Assembly (NCBI GenBank): GCA_027008665.1
Contig: JALVEA010000497.1
Coordinates: forward strand, 1 to 6,316
Length of the DNA stretch: 6,316 bases
Direction: 5' to 3'
Origin: Thiotrichaceae bacterium
GTDB lineage: Bacteria; Pseudomonadota; Gammaproteobacteria; Thiotrichales; Thiotrichaceae
Below are positions 6,026-6,316 of the stretch, one piece after another. Below the pieces are notes generated by a model that did no database searches, was not told where the DNA came from, and saw only the letters and a list, made by a program, of their open reading frames with translations. A program made the position numbers and the translations under genes. The stretch's first letter is position 1, and every line of letters starts with the position of its first letter.

Positions 6026-6316
6026 ATGCTGAGAATTCGTATTCAATTACCTCGACAGCAAGTGCAATACTATCGTTATTACGATATTTTACATGATGCT
6101 CTCATTAACGCATGGATTGCGGCAGGTGCAGATGCTAAGGATGTTATTGGAGCATCTGCTTTATTATGGAATTTTGCAGCGTTAGGGAAGCATCAAGGCA
6201 CACAGGGGATGGTGCATACGTTGATTGTCTCTACGCCTGATAAAACATTAGCCTCTTATCTTGCTAAGTTCGAATCAAAAAACATTCGTTATATTCGTGC
6301 CAAGACTGAAGAGTTG
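6026..6316 (+). CDS. Putative Cas6-like (RAMP-fold) protein, N-terminal 97 residues only
   Basis: The frame opens at ATG 6026, with AAGGA seven bases upstream, and runs without a stop to the right edge. The 97 visible residues begin MLRIRIQLPRQQVQYYRYYD. They suggest a beta-alpha-beta-beta-alpha-beta order: strand LRIRIQLP, helix YYDILHDALINAWIAAG, strand around LLWNFAAL, strand MVHTLIVSTPD, helix KTLASYLAKFE, strand IRYIRAKTEE. This is the ferredoxin-like RAMP order. The pairing of a WxFAxLG-like stretch with HTLIVSTPD..LASYL recalls the N-terminal domain of Cas6 CRISPR-RNA endoribonucleases (the tFS.L.g and l.isSpd.el segments). The diagnostic C-terminal glycine-rich loop would lie beyond the edge, and catalytic residues cannot be assigned. 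Divergence from a BrxR/CapW-like WYL gene fits a defence locus. The gene itself is well supported; the Cas6 call is an inference and another RAMP-like or unrelated protein is possible. Confidence 0.5.
   Translation, partial: MLRIRIQLPRQQVQYYRYYDILHDALINAWIAAGADAKDVIGASALLWNFAALGKHQGTQGMVHTLIVSTPDKTLASYLAKFESKNIRYIRAKTEEL

Overview
The window looks like part of a gammaproteobacterial chromosome: fairly AT-rich, densely packed genes and RmlA of the usual Gram-negative type. No taxonomic marker is present, so this placement is inference. It has two parts. Positions 1 to about 4770 are a surface-polysaccharide (O-antigen, capsule or exopolysaccharide) cluster, entirely on the minus strand. From about 4770 to the right edge there is a repeat-bearing intergenic stretch and a divergent pair made of a WYL-type regulator and a truncated gene that may be a CRISPR Cas6-like protein.

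Read in transcription order (right to left), the cluster is rmlA (dTDP-glucose synthesis), a class I SAM methyltransferase with an N-terminal four-cysteine motif, an Alg14-like and an Alg13-like protein that together form a split GT28-type glycosyltransferase, a Wzx-type flippase, and a multi-spanning Wzy/O-antigen-ligase-like protein cut by the left edge. The junctions are very tight: 9 nt, 0 nt, a 4-nt ATGA overlap, 1 nt, and a 1-nt TAATG overlap. This indicates one translationally coupled operon. The gene content outlines a Wzx/Wzy-dependent pathway: make a nucleotide sugar, transfer sugars to a lipid carrier at the inner face of the inner membrane, possibly methylate a sugar, flip, then polymerise or ligate in the periplasm. 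The partners rmlB, rmlC and rmlD, and an initiating glycosyltransferase, are not in view.

Between rmlA and the regulator gene lie three copies of a 25-bp hairpin-forming repeat, two direct and one inverted, that resemble REP elements. The regulator gene has the layout of BrxR/CapW-like WYL repressors, which are often found beside phage-defence systems. It stops at an amber codon, yet the same frame stays open for 39 more protein-like codons, suggesting a recent nonsense mutation or readthrough. The 79-bp gap to the divergent gene holds a perfect 12-bp inverted repeat whose arms cover the purine-rich stretches ahead of both start codons. The divergent gene continues beyond the right edge. If it is Cas6-like, a CRISPR-Cas or other defence locus probably begins there; no CRISPR array is visible inside the window.
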